Shown here: positions 48,541-56,278 of the stretch, one piece after another
Layout of the letters: every line of letters begins with the position of its first letter
Position numbering within the stretch: position 1 is the first letter of the stretch
NCBI GenBank assembly: GCA_900637135.1
Contig: LR134353.1
Location: forward strand, 3,162,001-3,226,000
Source: Mycolicibacterium flavescens
GTDB lineage: Bacteria; Actinomycetota; Actinomycetes; Mycobacteriales; Mycobacteriaceae
Reading direction: 5' to 3'
DNA: 64,000 bases
Made by a program: the position numbers and the translations under genes
The notes under the pieces: generated by a model
Seen by the model: only the letters and a program-made list of their open reading frames with translations
Database searches by the model: none
What the model was told of the DNA's origin: nothing

Positions 48541-48939
48541 TCAACTGATACCTCGGTCCAGCGCAACCAGCCTGTCGATGGCCTCGGTGACCCGCCGGCG
48601 TTCGTCCTCCCACCTCTGGGTCCAGCGTTCTCGGATATCGCCGTCGATACGTATCCGAGCGACCAACATCTGCCGCGACGTCTTACTGGGCCGCAGCCAC
48701 CGCGGATACCAATAGTCAACTTCACGCCACACGATCAGCGTGTCGACGAGGCCTGCCGCTTCGAGTTTGAGGACTGCCCTACGGGTGGATTCAACCCGGG
48801 TCCGGTCGATGCTGCCCGCGAGTTCGGTTATCGAGGTCCAGGAGGCGAAGTCGTTGTCCCAGTCGCACATCGGGTCGGCGGTGTTCGCGCGGAGCCGTTT
48901 CAACACGGTGCGCTGCACAGCACCAAGTCCGCGGCTCAT
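48541..48939 (-). CDS. winged-helix DNA-binding protein
   Basis: 132 residues. GAVQRTVLKRLRAN..FASWTSITELAGSIDRTRVESTRRAVLKLEAAGLVD is a winged-helix motif with the recognition helix in RTRVESTRRAVLKLE; the C-terminal half is charged and helical. Its start codon overlaps an inverted repeat (see 48939-48982), so it probably regulates itself. It could be the element repressor or a regulator of the cargo. Confidence 0.65.
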   Translation of the reverse strand: MSRGLGAVQRTVLKRLRANTADPMCDWDNDFASWTSITELAGSIDRTRVESTRRAVLKLEAAGLVDTLIVWREVDYWYPRWLRPSKTSRQMLVARIRIDGDIRERWTQRWEDERRRVTEAIDRLVALDRGIS

Positions 48940-48982
48940 AAGTGTTGAGGGTAGGTTCTACAGGACCATGGTCCAACACTTA
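48939..48982. promoter_or_regulatory. probable operator of the winged-helix gene
   Basis: TAAGTGTTG (48939-48947) and CAACACTTA (48974-48982) are exact inverted copies. Between and touching them is a perfect 12-bp palindrome GGACCATGGTCC (48963-48974). The left half reaches into the start codon (48937-48939) of the regulator gene. Such nested dyads at a start codon are typical of autorepression. Confidence 0.55.
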
Positions 48983-49099
48983 AGGCGGCGTGTCTCGCCC
49001 GAAAAGTTGGCCTGCCCGCGGAAGAGGTAAAGACGGCCCAATAAGGGAGATAGGACGCGCTAACGTCTTCGCACCACGCCACCCTACCGCACCTGACAC

Positions 49100-50917
49100 C
49101 TAGCTGAATTTCTTGTAGTTCCTCAATACCGACCGATAGTCTTCGATCTCGTTAACGACGTCCCGCCCGTCAAGCAGAGCGGCCCACGCGTCGAATCCAG
49201 TGCGGGAAATGTGCTCGCGAAATCTCAACTCCGATTCTGGCGCTGTATTTTCCCAGTCGTCGCCGACGGGTTTCCATCGATAGTCGTGCACAAAGTTGCC
49301 TGCCGCCGGATTGTGTCGGTATCGGCGATCTGCACTGGGCAACAAATACTGAACGAAACCTGTTCTGTACTCGACGTCTTCGCAGATGTTCACATAGCGC
49401 GAGTGGTCCACGTCGTTCTCCACTGCGACCCCAACCAACACGTCGGTGAGAAAGTGGCTGGCGGGATATGCCCAACCGCTTCCCTCCCATCGAGGCAGAG
49501 CGTCCGCAATTGAATTGTCGATGACATTCAGTATGTGAAGTACGTCAGCCGCGACCGTGGATCGACCGGGATGGAACGGATCGTCCCAATGCGGGGTCGT
49601 CAGTAGAGCAATCATGACGTCGTCCCTGCCCTGGGCTACAGCCTCGATTGAGGCGGCGCGAAGGGCGAGCAGGGCCGGATAATTCCGGAATGGCTCGGAT
49701 GCCTGAACCATTTGGGGCCGTAGCTTCATTGGCCTGTCGAGCAAGAGTTGCAGCGCCTCCACCCACCGAGACGTGTTTGTTCCATCGTCGTATCTGACGC
49801 CATTGATGAGGAGAGCCAGCAGGGGTTTCGTTGATTCAAGTAAGTAATCGAGGTGAGCATCGATCGATGCAAGGTCTTCATTCTTAAGGGGTTTGGCTAT
49901 CGCTCTTTCATTCACCAAGCGTGCACTGTCACGTATGAGGTCGCGAAGCTCTATCCGCCGAAGGGGATCGGGAAGGGCACGCTTGAGACGAGCGATCGAC
50001 ATGGCAGTAGTAAGCGGAGGCTCGGCAAGCTGTGTCAGCGCGTCGACGCTTGAGGACAGCGATGCAAACAATTCATCAGCGTCGCGGGCGGTAACCACTT
50101 GTCCACCATGCTGTTTCAATAATTCTTTCGCGACCGGGCTGTTGGATGACCTGCTGTCCCAATAAAGGGGGTATCGGCGTGTCGTCGATTCGAGCACCCT
50201 AACAAGTTCTTTGTCCCATTCGGCCGACCACCCGCTGATGAGCAGCCCGTATTCATTGAATACTTGAGTTAGCAGCGTGACCCATTCATCGGGGTATCGC
50301 TCCAATTCCTCTATGGTGTTTCGGGATTCGAGGTCCGCCCAGTCGCCATGTAGCTTCACGACTGTGGCAGGGGAATGGGCAAGGGGCGTGGCCGCCGCTG
50401 CAGCTTCCGGTCTTGAGATCACGTGGTAGGCGACGTTGGCTGCTTCGAGCGCCTGCTCCATTAATCGATCAAAGTTCGTCGTTAGGATGACTTTCACCCA
50501 GCCACCCTTCACGAGTTCAGCGATGGCTTCGTGGCCGGCGGTTGGGAGTTTGCGGCCTTCCTGTCGATCCTCGTCCGTAGGCACGAAGTACTCCGCCAGG
50601 AGGCCCTGTCGGGCTGCGGACGTCGGCGCGATGGCGGCGAGCAGCGACGAGTAGCCAAGTGGTTCGCCATCGCCGTGTTCGATCCACCACGTCTCCGGGT
50701 CGGCTGCTGCGAGCTCCTGAGAGGTCGCGTCGTCGGGATTCTCGGCTGCCGCTGCCTTCTGCACCAGGTGCTGGACGATCTCCCACCCAGTGTTGATACC
50801 CGCACTTCGCGATACGCCAGACCCGAGTAACAGAGCGTAGACACCGGGCTGCGCGTGAATCCCCGTCGCTAGCATCACCCGCGCTGATAACGCGTTACTT
50901 GGCGAGACCGACACCAT
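49100..50917 (-). CDS. SIR2-domain protein, probable anti-phage effector
   Basis: 605 residues. N-terminal SIR2-like fold: VYALLLGSGVSRSAGINTGWEIVQHL (NAD-binding Gly motif, 27-52), VILTTNFDRLMEQALE (143-158) with the catalytic-type Asn148, VVKLHGDW (187-194) with His190, and LLISGWSAEWDKELVRVL (225-242). The remaining ~350 residues are helical, perhaps repeat-like, with no transmembrane segment. Stand-alone SIR2 proteins of this plan in defence islands deplete NAD+ on infection (Thoeris, DSR families). The key Asn and His are kept, so activity is likely; the trigger is unknown. Base composition is more AT-rich than neighbours, indicating transfer. Confidence 0.78.
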   Translation of the reverse strand: MVSVSPSNALSARVMLATGIHAQPGVYALLLGSGVSRSAGINTGWEIVQHLVQKAAAAENPDDATSQELAAADPETWWIEHGDGEPLGYSSLLAAIAPTSAARQGLLAEYFVPTDEDRQEGRKLPTAGHEAIAELVKGGWVKVILTTNFDRLMEQALEAANVAYHVISRPEAAAAATPLAHSPATVVKLHGDWADLESRNTIEELERYPDEWVTLLTQVFNEYGLLISGWSAEWDKELVRVLESTTRRYPLYWDSRSSNSPVAKELLKQHGGQVVTARDADELFASLSSSVDALTQLAEPPLTTAMSIARLKRALPDPLRRIELRDLIRDSARLVNERAIAKPLKNEDLASIDAHLDYLLESTKPLLALLINGVRYDDGTNTSRWVEALQLLLDRPMKLRPQMVQASEPFRNYPALLALRAASIEAVAQGRDDVMIALLTTPHWDDPFHPGRSTVAADVLHILNVIDNSIADALPRWEGSGWAYPASHFLTDVLVGVAVENDVDHSRYVNICEDVEYRTGFVQYLLPSADRRYRHNPAAGNFVHDYRWKPVGDDWENTAPESELRFREHISRTGFDAWAALLDGRDVVNEIEDYRSVLRNYKKFS

Positions 50918-51014
50918 TGTTTACCCCCGTCTGCGGTTCAACGATGACGGTAACCCCCGCGACCGAAATGTTCGGTGTGTACACATCGGCGATAGCTGTT
51001 CCGGCGACTCTCAT
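50895..51014 (-). CDS. 39-aa ORF overlapping the SIR2 start
   Basis: Start ATG complement at 51012-51014, stop TAA at 50895-50897. It encodes a coherent-looking 39-residue sequence (DVYTPNISVAGVTVIVEP inside) and overlaps the SIR2 gene start by 23 bases in another frame. It may be a leader controlling SIR2 translation, a fragment of a lost gene, or chance. The Shine-Dalgarno is weak. Confidence 0.25.
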   Translation of the reverse strand: MRVAGTAIADVYTPNISVAGVTVIVEPQTGVNNGVGLAK

Positions 51015-51245
51015 CCCGGCAGCCCGTCCACGTGTCTACGCGCCGCCGGGCCTCGGTGCCAGCCTCGGCGGACGCGATCGCGGTGAAAGGTTAGGTCCAC
51101 AGAACATAACCTTGGAAAGACCACCGAGGGTGCGCCGATCTCGATGCCGAACAGAACCGCCCCAACAACCCATAGCAAGTGCAATAAGCGGGCGCTCGTT
51201 GCAAAGAGCGCCCCTTCGTGCCCGCTTTCATGGCACGCTCCCAGC
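50918..51245. other. 328-base intergenic stretch upstream of SIR2
   Basis: Apart from the 39-aa ORF, no gene is convincing. It must contain the promoter of the SIR2 gene. It also holds two competing hairpins at 51188-51229. Confidence 0.5.
51188..51229. promoter_or_regulatory. mutually exclusive hairpins
   Basis: GGGCGCTC (51192-51199) pairs with GAGCGCCC (51208-51215). Alternatively AAGCGGGC (51188-51195) pairs with GCCCGCTT (51222-51229). Both are perfect 8-bp stems and share bases 51192-51195, so they cannot form together. They could be a terminator or an attenuator-like switch between the pseudogene and the SIR2 gene. Confidence 0.35.
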
Positions 51246-51478
51246 ATGGGATTTGTCGTGAAACTGACCGCGCCGCCACCACCTGAGTGGCCGGAGACTT
51301 AGCAGAAGAATGGCGTTCTTTGCAAGGGAGACGGGGATTACTACGAGTTGACGATGGAGTCCTGAAGGTGGTCAAGGCGTCCGAGAACGACACCTACTAC
51401 TACGCTCCCTGCGCCTGGCAGCACGTAATGACGAAAGACGGCCAGGAGCCTGGGCCCCCGCCCTCAAGCAGCACCTGA
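51246..51478 (+). pseudogene. broken small gene (amber stop plus frameshift)
   Basis: A frame from ATG 51246 reads MGFVVKLTAPPPPEWPET, meets TAG at 51300-51302, then continues in the same frame as QKNGVLCKGDGDYYEL. At about 51345 the coherent sequence moves to another frame, DDGVLKVVKASENDTYYY, and runs to TGA at 51476-51478. The spliced reading is continuous and protein-like, so this looks like one ~75-residue gene with a nonsense mutation and an indel. Function unknown. Confidence 0.45.
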
Positions 51479-51646
51479 CCGCACCTGCTGCTCGACCTTC
51501 TCCAGCTTGGCGTCCAACTCGCGGAGGGCTTCAGTGAGCGCCGACAGCCCTTCGGCGAGGAGCTTGGTAGTCGGGTTCTCGGTCGACCGTGCGACTTCGC
51601 GGAATTTGTTGCCGGCGGTGACGGCCCAGGCCGCTGCGTTGCTCAT
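51464..51646 (-). CDS. 60-aa coiled-coil protein
   Basis: ATG 51646. 60 residues: an N-terminal AAWAVTAGNKFREVARSTENPTTKLLAEG and a heptad-rich end (LTEALRELDAKLEKVEQQV). It resembles short mycobacterial and phage proteins of unknown role. It is hidden inside a longer spurious frame (to 52318) that is a shadow of the repeat gene. Confidence 0.55.
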   Translation of the reverse strand: MSNAAAWAVTAGNKFREVARSTENPTTKLLAEGLSALTEALRELDAKLEKVEQQVRSGAA

Positions 51647-51684
51647 GCGCGGCACGGTATCGGCGGGCACCGACAGAAATAGCT

Positions 51685-51715
51685 CGGCCCGCCACCTCGG
51701 GAGGGTGGCGGGCCG
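51685..51715. terminator. terminator of the 582-aa repeat-protein gene
   Basis: CGGCCCGCCACC (51685-51696) and GGTGGCGGGCCG (51704-51715) form a perfect 12-bp GC stem with a 7-base loop. It lies 20 bases beyond the stop of the leftward repeat-protein gene. A related hairpin is at 53748-53780. Confidence 0.6.
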
Positions 51716-51734
51716 AACGCATGGGAGGCCGGTT

Positions 51735-53483
51735 TTAGGGCGTCTCGGGTGGTGGCTGGATGTCGGTGCCGCCGTTGCTGGCGGTGGCGGTATACCGATT
51801 GTTGTTGTCGCTGTCGGACCCCGCTTGAGCGAGGGTTTCCAAGAACTCCTCGAGGGTGTTGCTGGCAGTGGCAGCGTTGTTGGTGTTGTTGTCGCCGCCC
51901 CGGCCGGCGAAGGCGAGGGTACGGCCGGTGTTGTCTGCGGTGTTGGTGGCGGTGGCGGTGTTGTTGGCGTTGTTGTCGCCAAAGGACCCGGCGACGGCCT
52001 GGGTTGAGGTCTGGAAGGGGGTGCTTGGGCTGCCGGCGCCAGTGTTGGTCGCGGTGGCGACGTTGCCCACGTTATTGCTGCCTTGAATGCCGGCAGCCGC
52101 CGCAGCGACGCTGTTGTCGCCTTTGTTGATGACTGTGGCGGTGTTGCTGCTGTTATTTTCGCCCAACTGGCCGGCCACAGCAAGGGCTTGGCTGCCGCTG
52201 CCACTGTTAGCAGCGGTCGCATTGTTGTCGTCATTGTTGGTTCCGGCGGTTCCGGCGACGGCCTGACTGTTAATGGCGCCCGATCCACTACCCGTGGCGG
52301 TGGCGGTGTTGTTGTCATTGCCGCTGCCGGGTAGAAAGTCCGTCACAGGCTCAGTGGGTGACATGATCAGCGGGAGGCCGCCGCCGGCCGCGGCCCAGGC
52401 GCCGTCACCGTTGGCGGTGGCAGTGTTGGTGGTGTTGTTGTCGCCGAATGACCCGGCCACGGCCAAGCTATCGTTGCCTGTAACCCGCACGGTGTTATCG
52501 GTGTTGCCGGTGCCTCTGTATCCGGCGTAGGCGGCGCTGTCGTCGCCCTCAACGGTGGCGCTGTTGTTGGTGTTGTTGTCGCCGTTGATTCCGGCGAAAG
52601 CCTCTGTGCCGCTACCGCTGCTGCCGGTGTTGGTGACGGTAGCGACGTTGCCTGAGTTGTTGTTGCCGGTGGTATCAGGGTCGAAACTTCCGCCGCCCGC
52701 CCAGGCTGTGCCGTCGCCCTTGACGGCGGCAGTGTTGTTGTCATTGTTGTTGCCGTAGGTGCCCGCGCCGGCAAGTCCGCGATCACCTTTGACCGTGGCG
52801 GTGTTGTTGTCGTTGTCGGACCCGACGACGCCAGCGCCGACCTGGTTGTCATTGCCGGTGGCGGTGGCGCGGTTGCTGGTGTTGTTGTTGCCGCCGTTGC
52901 CCCCCGCGTGAGCGCCGCTGCGGTTCCCGTTGACGGTGGCGGTGTTGTTGTGGTTGCCGGTGCCGTTGTAGCCGGCGTTAGCCTGGCTGCTGTCGCCGCG
53001 CACCGAGGCGGTGTTGCCGCTGTTGTCGGCGCCGTCATTCCCGGCTCGGGCGGTGCTGTTGTTGCCTTTGACGGTGGCTCGGTTGTTCTCACCGCCTGCC
53101 GCGGTCGCCCTGGCATTGGTGCCGTTGGCGTCGGCTCGGTTGTCGTTTCCGCTACTCACGGTCGCGGTGGCGCCGTCGCCTCGGGCCTTGGCCCTTGTGC
53201 CGGTGCTGCCCTCGGGGGTGGAGGCGGTCGCGGTGCCGCGCTGCTTGGTCACCACACCATTTCGCGAGACGGACACGCTCTTCTCTGTCTTGGGTGCTTT
53301 CGGCGCCTTGGGCGCCTTCGCCGCTGAGGCGTCGGACGAGGAGGCCGCTGAGGCGTCCCTCGAGGAGTTCGTATCGTCGGACGGCTTGGCGGATACCAAG
53401 CCGGGCGTGGAGACCAGCCCGACTCCAATGCCCAGCGCGACTGCTAGCGCCCCGACCCGGCCGATGCAATTTCCGTCACCCAT
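51735..53483 (-). CDS. secreted Asn/Gly/Thr-rich repeat protein (predicted beta-solenoid), 582 aa
   Basis: ATG 53483 with AGGGGGG upstream on the coding strand. A signal peptide (CIGRVGALAVALGIGVGLVSTPGLVSA, cleavage near 32), a Ser/Ala/Lys-Pro linker (KAPKAPKAPK), a conserved SVSVSRNGVVTKQRGTATAST block, then ~17 copies of a 23-30-residue unit with the consensus NTATVxGDxSxAxAGxxGxxN, and a Pro-rich end (DIQPPPETP). Regular alternation of small residues with Asn turns suggests a right-handed beta-solenoid. No enzyme motif, no LPXTG. It is exported to the envelope or medium. It has a shorter paralogue next to it. Its function is unknown. Confidence 0.75.
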   Translation of the reverse strand: MGDGNCIGRVGALAVALGIGVGLVSTPGLVSAKPSDDTNSSRDASAASSSDASAAKAPKAPKAPKTEKSVSVSRNGVVTKQRGTATASTPEGSTGTRAKARGDGATATVSSGNDNRADANGTNARATAAGGENNRATVKGNNSTARAGNDGADNSGNTASVRGDSSQANAGYNGTGNHNNTATVNGNRSGAHAGGNGGNNNTSNRATATGNDNQVGAGVVGSDNDNNTATVKGDRGLAGAGTYGNNNDNNTAAVKGDGTAWAGGGSFDPDTTGNNNSGNVATVTNTGSSGSGTEAFAGINGDNNTNNSATVEGDDSAAYAGYRGTGNTDNTVRVTGNDSLAVAGSFGDNNTTNTATANGDGAWAAAGGGLPLIMSPTEPVTDFLPGSGNDNNTATATGSGSGAINSQAVAGTAGTNNDDNNATAANSGSGSQALAVAGQLGENNSSNTATVINKGDNSVAAAAAGIQGSNNVGNVATATNTGAGSPSTPFQTSTQAVAGSFGDNNANNTATATNTADNTGRTLAFAGRGGDNNTNNAATASNTLEEFLETLAQAGSDSDNNNRYTATASNGGTDIQPPPETP

Positions 53484-54080
53484 AATGAATCCCCCCTAGC
53501 CCCGGCGGCGATGGCCGGTTGCTGACCCCTCGCACGGTGAGGGCCCCCTCGACACCCACCAAGCCAAAATGTAGCTCAGCGCGAATCGAAATTGACGCCC
53601 TTGGCCGATTTCCTAAAGCCGTTGCGTGACTTCGAAATAACTCTGTGGCCCTCCACGCCACCGTGCACACTGCCGCGGTAGGGCAGTTGCGGAGGAAAGT
53701 CCCGCGGCACCGCTTCCCGCCGATGAGAAACACGCCGAGGGAATGCTCGGCCCGCCCCCTGGAGAGGTGAGGGCGGGCCGAACATCAGATGCGACGCAGG
53801 AGCGGTCTTGAGGTTACCCGCGCGTGTGACTAGTTGAACCACGGTTCCTCGCAGTCCTTCGGTGCACGCGCGTCAATGCAGCATCCACCGGGCGGGGTTT
53901 GGCGCTCTAGTCGCGGTCGTAGATGGCGGTCCGGAGGCAGGCCGAGGTGAATTGCCTCGAATGAATGGCGTCGGGTCCGCAAGGTCGAGCGTTGTGCCGT
54001 CGCTTGTGGTGACTGGGCGGCCCTGACGGCCTGACCAGATCGGGTACAGGAGTACTTTGCCGCCTCCTATATCGCCTCTG
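53484..54080. other. 597-base region between the two repeat-protein genes
   Basis: Upstream region of the 582-aa gene. It contains a hairpin CGGCCCGCCC (53748-53757) / GGGCGGGCCG (53771-53780), probably a terminator for the rightmost repeat gene or a second element. An open stretch on the minus strand (53873-54060, including YPIWSGRQGRPVTTSDGTT) has plausible coding composition but no start codon; it may be a gene remnant. The frame 53576-53842 on the minus strand is not supported. Confidence 0.4.
53748..53780. terminator. GC-rich hairpin between the repeat-protein genes
   Basis: Perfect 10-bp stem (53748-53757 with 53771-53780) and a 13-base loop. The stem sequence, CGGCCCGCC, is shared with the hairpin at 51685-51715, so it may have been duplicated with the genes. 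Confidence 0.45.
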
Positions 54081-55160
54081 CTAGGCGCCCGGTCCACCTC
54101 CGCTGGGTGGTGGGGGCGGTGGCTGGATGTCGGTTTCGCCGTTGGTTGCGGTGGCCGTTTCGCCGGTGTTGTTGCTGCTGTCGCTTCCCGCTCGAGCTTC
54201 GGTAAAGCCGTTGTTGTCGACGGTGTTGGTTGCGGTGGCGGTGTTGTTCGTGTTGTTGTTGCCGTTAATTCCCGCTGCAGCCACAGCAGCGCTGTTATCC
54301 CCGCTGTTAGTGGCGACGGCAGTGTTGTTGGTGTTGTTGCTGCCGAAGGTGCCGGCATAGGCCCCAGCTGCACCGGCTTCTTCGGTATTAGTGGCGGCCG
54401 CATTGTTGCCCGTGTTGTTGCTGCCATAGCCGGCGTAGGCGCCGGCGCGATCGCCGTTGGCGGTGGCGGTGTTATTGCTGTTGCCGGTGTTGCCGGTGTT
54501 GCCGGGGTCGGCTACACCGGCCCAAGCCGTACTGTAGTTGCCAATGACGGTGGCATTGTTGTTGTGGTTGCCGCTGCCATTGGAGCCGGCGAATGCTTGG
54601 CTGTTATCGCCTGTGACCGTAGCGGTGTTGTTGCTATTGTCACTACCGCGATATCCGGCTTCGGCACTACTGTTGTCACCCCGGACGGTAGCGGTGTTGT
54701 TGTTGCTGCTGTTATCGCGGTCGGAGCCGGCATAGGCGGTGCTGTTGTCGCCGGTGGCCGTGGCGTGGTTGTTGGTGCCACCGTTAATGACGGCCCTGGC
54801 ATTGGTGCCGTTGGCGGTTGCGGTGTTGTTATTGCCGCTGTTCACGGCTGCTACGGCGTAGTCGCCGCGGGCTCGGGCTCGGGTGCCGGTGCTGCCCTCT
54901 GGGGTTACGGCGAATGCGGTGCCGCGCTGCTTGGTCACCACACCGTTCTTCGAAACCGACACGCTCTTCTCCGGTTTCGGCGGCTTAGCGGCTTTCGGTG
55001 CCTTGTCCGGCTTTGAGCTTGCTGAGTTGGACTCGGTCGAGGAGTTTGTGCCGTCAGACGGCTTGGCCGAGGCGACGCCGGGCGTCGTAACTAACCCGAC
55101 GCCGATACCCAGCGCAACGGCTAGCGTCCCGACCCGTCCGATGATGTTTACATGTCCCAC
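54081..55160 (-). CDS. secreted Asn/Gly/Thr-rich repeat protein, 359 aa (paralogue)
   Basis: GTG 55160 (VGHVNIIGRVGTLAVALG) with AGGGGGAA upstream. It has the same plan as its neighbour: signal peptide, Ser-rich then KAPKAAKPPK linker, EKSVSVSKNGVVTKQRGTAFA block, about 9 repeats of the NTATVxGDNSxAxAG type, and a Pro/Gly-rich end (DIQPPPPPPSGGGPGA). The strong similarity of ends and linker with a different repeat number shows tandem duplication followed by repeat expansion or loss. Exported; function unknown. Confidence 0.75.
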   Translation of the reverse strand: MGHVNIIGRVGTLAVALGIGVGLVTTPGVASAKPSDGTNSSTESNSASSKPDKAPKAAKPPKPEKSVSVSKNGVVTKQRGTAFAVTPEGSTGTRARARGDYAVAAVNSGNNNTATANGTNARAVINGGTNNHATATGDNSTAYAGSDRDNSSNNNTATVRGDNSSAEAGYRGSDNSNNTATVTGDNSQAFAGSNGSGNHNNNATVIGNYSTAWAGVADPGNTGNTGNSNNTATANGDRAGAYAGYGSNNTGNNAAATNTEEAGAAGAYAGTFGSNNTNNTAVATNSGDNSAAVAAAGINGNNNTNNTATATNTVDNNGFTEARAGSDSSNNTGETATATNGETDIQPPPPPPSGGGPGA

Positions 55161-55363
55161 GGTTCCCCCTAAGCCTGGCGGCGGTTCGAAGTGGCCGATA
55201 GTGTTCACAGCTGGCCTTCAGCCGACTCACAGCTGAGGCGAACCTAACGCCGCGAGGCCAGAATTTACGCCCCATTTGAAAATTTGCTGAGGACGATGCT
55301 TGCGTGTTGAAAGAAACGACGACGATCAACGGGGCTTCCCCACGCTGGCCCGCGCGGTATTCG
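55161..55363. other. promoter region of the 359-aa repeat gene
   Basis: About 200 bases, no gene seen. It must hold the leftward promoter. I see no clear dyad. Confidence 0.3.
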
Positions 55364-55630
55364 CTACAGCACCCGACGCGTTGCTATCGCGCACCTTCCG
55401 GTCTTAGCGAAGCGTGACGGTCGAGCCTCGGGAAACTTCAGAGTCGCTCCTTCGACCCTGTACGCGCGATCAAGGGTGTAGCTCTCGTGCATTCTTCGGC
55501 AAAAATGAGGCTCGGCATCAGGGGAGCAGGTGACGGGCTCGGCCAGGTGCATCATTTCCAAATTGAGGGTGAGGGCGGCGTCGGCGGGCCAGGCTCGCTG
55601 CTGAACTTCCAGGGTCACCCCGTCGAACAC
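55364..55630 (-). CDS. doubtful ORF, 88 aa
   Basis: GTG 55630; 88 residues (FDGVTLEVQQRAWPADAALTL, then RRMHESYTLDRAYRVEG). Third-position GC is high in the first half, as in real genes, and falls in the second. No signal peptide and no recognised domain. It may be a truncated gene. Confidence 0.3.
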   Translation of the reverse strand: MFDGVTLEVQQRAWPADAALTLNLEMMHLAEPVTCSPDAEPHFCRRMHESYTLDRAYRVEGATLKFPEARPSRFAKTGRCAIATRRVL

Positions 55631-55981
55631 CTCACGCCGACCCCGAAGGTGACCGCCCCAGCGCCGACGCTGGGCAAACCATGCCCGCTGAGAATGTTCG
55701 CCAAACCCGGTCTGTCGTCTTGAGGCCCCGGACGTGGCTCGGAGCTCAACCACGCCCGGGGGTTCACCTCAATTAACCGATCGGACGCGATTCAACCGCG
55801 AACGCGACCGTGTGAACTGTCACACACCCCCTAGACCTGCGGTTTGTCGCGCTCCGAGAAACGTGCGAGAAGATACGCGGGTTTAGCTACGCGCCGATGG
55901 GCAACTAGTGGGGAGCGAGTTTAGCGGGTTGAGTGAACATCGGACCCCCTAGCTTCAACAAATTGAGAAAAGGAGCACGAC
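55631..55981. other. 351-base region upstream of the WGxxGxxG gene
   Basis: No gene supported. It contains the dyad GTGTGA-ACTG-TCACAC at 55810-55825 and a run of CCCCCTAG near 55832 and 55953. The rightward promoter of the 91-aa gene should be here. Confidence 0.35.
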
Positions 55982-56257
55982 ATGCAGAAAACTGCTGCGA
56001 TTGGCGCGACGACTCTAGCTCTGTTGTTCGGCGGCGCCGGGGTGGCCAATGCCACCGAACTGACCGCGCCTGCACCGGCAACGACAACCACGGTCCTCGC
56101 CCAGGACGCCGAACAGGACGACAGCGGTGACAACGGTCTGTGGGGCCTCGCAGGCCTGCTCGGCCTGCTCGGACTGCTTGGTCTGAAGCGCCGCAAGGAC
56201 GCCGACTACCCGGCGAACCGCGGTGGCGGCACCATCACGAACAACCCCCGCGCATAA
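55982..56257 (+). CDS. secreted WGxxGxxG-tail small protein
   Basis: 91 residues from ATG 55982 with AAAGGAG at the right distance. A signal peptide (MQKTAAIGATTLALLFGG, cleavage after ANA ~24), a short Thr/Ala/Pro linker, an acidic stretch (DAEQDDSGDNG), and WGLAGLLGLLGLLGL followed by KRRKD, the WGxxGxxG-type C-terminal anchor segment, then a polar tail. The hydrophobic stretch plus basic cluster suggests anchoring in the membrane. A strong terminator follows. Role unknown. Confidence 0.7.
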   Translation: MQKTAAIGATTLALLFGGAGVANATELTAPAPATTTTVLAQDAEQDDSGDNGLWGLAGLLGLLGLLGLKRRKDADYPANRGGGTITNNPRA

Positions 56258-56278
56258 CAACCCGAGGTGAGTCAAGAG

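Noticed and set aside
50899..51261. 120-aa plus-strand frame upstream of the SIR2 gene
   Set aside because: Codon positions are not biased as in coding DNA beyond the first ~40 codons, and it runs through the hairpins; no family recognised.
51464..52318. 284-aa minus-strand frame
   Set aside because: Only the last 60 residues (from 51646) look like a protein; the Thr/Pro-rich rest is an out-of-frame reading of the repeat gene.
53576..53842. 88-aa minus-strand frame between the repeat genes
   Set aside because: No RBS and no protein-like pattern; it spans a hairpin.
54057..55016. 319-aa plus-strand Gly/Val-rich frame
   Set aside because: Antisense reading of the repetitive 359-aa gene.
51735..55160. 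Possible CRISPR or DNA minisatellite array because of many short repeats
   Set aside because: The repeats are in-frame degenerate protein repeats without constant spacer structure.
55810..55825. GTGTGA-ACTG-TCACAC as a CRP-type operator
   Set aside because: The spacer is 4 bases rather than the 6 of TGTGA-N6-TCACA; left only as a dyad in the gap description.
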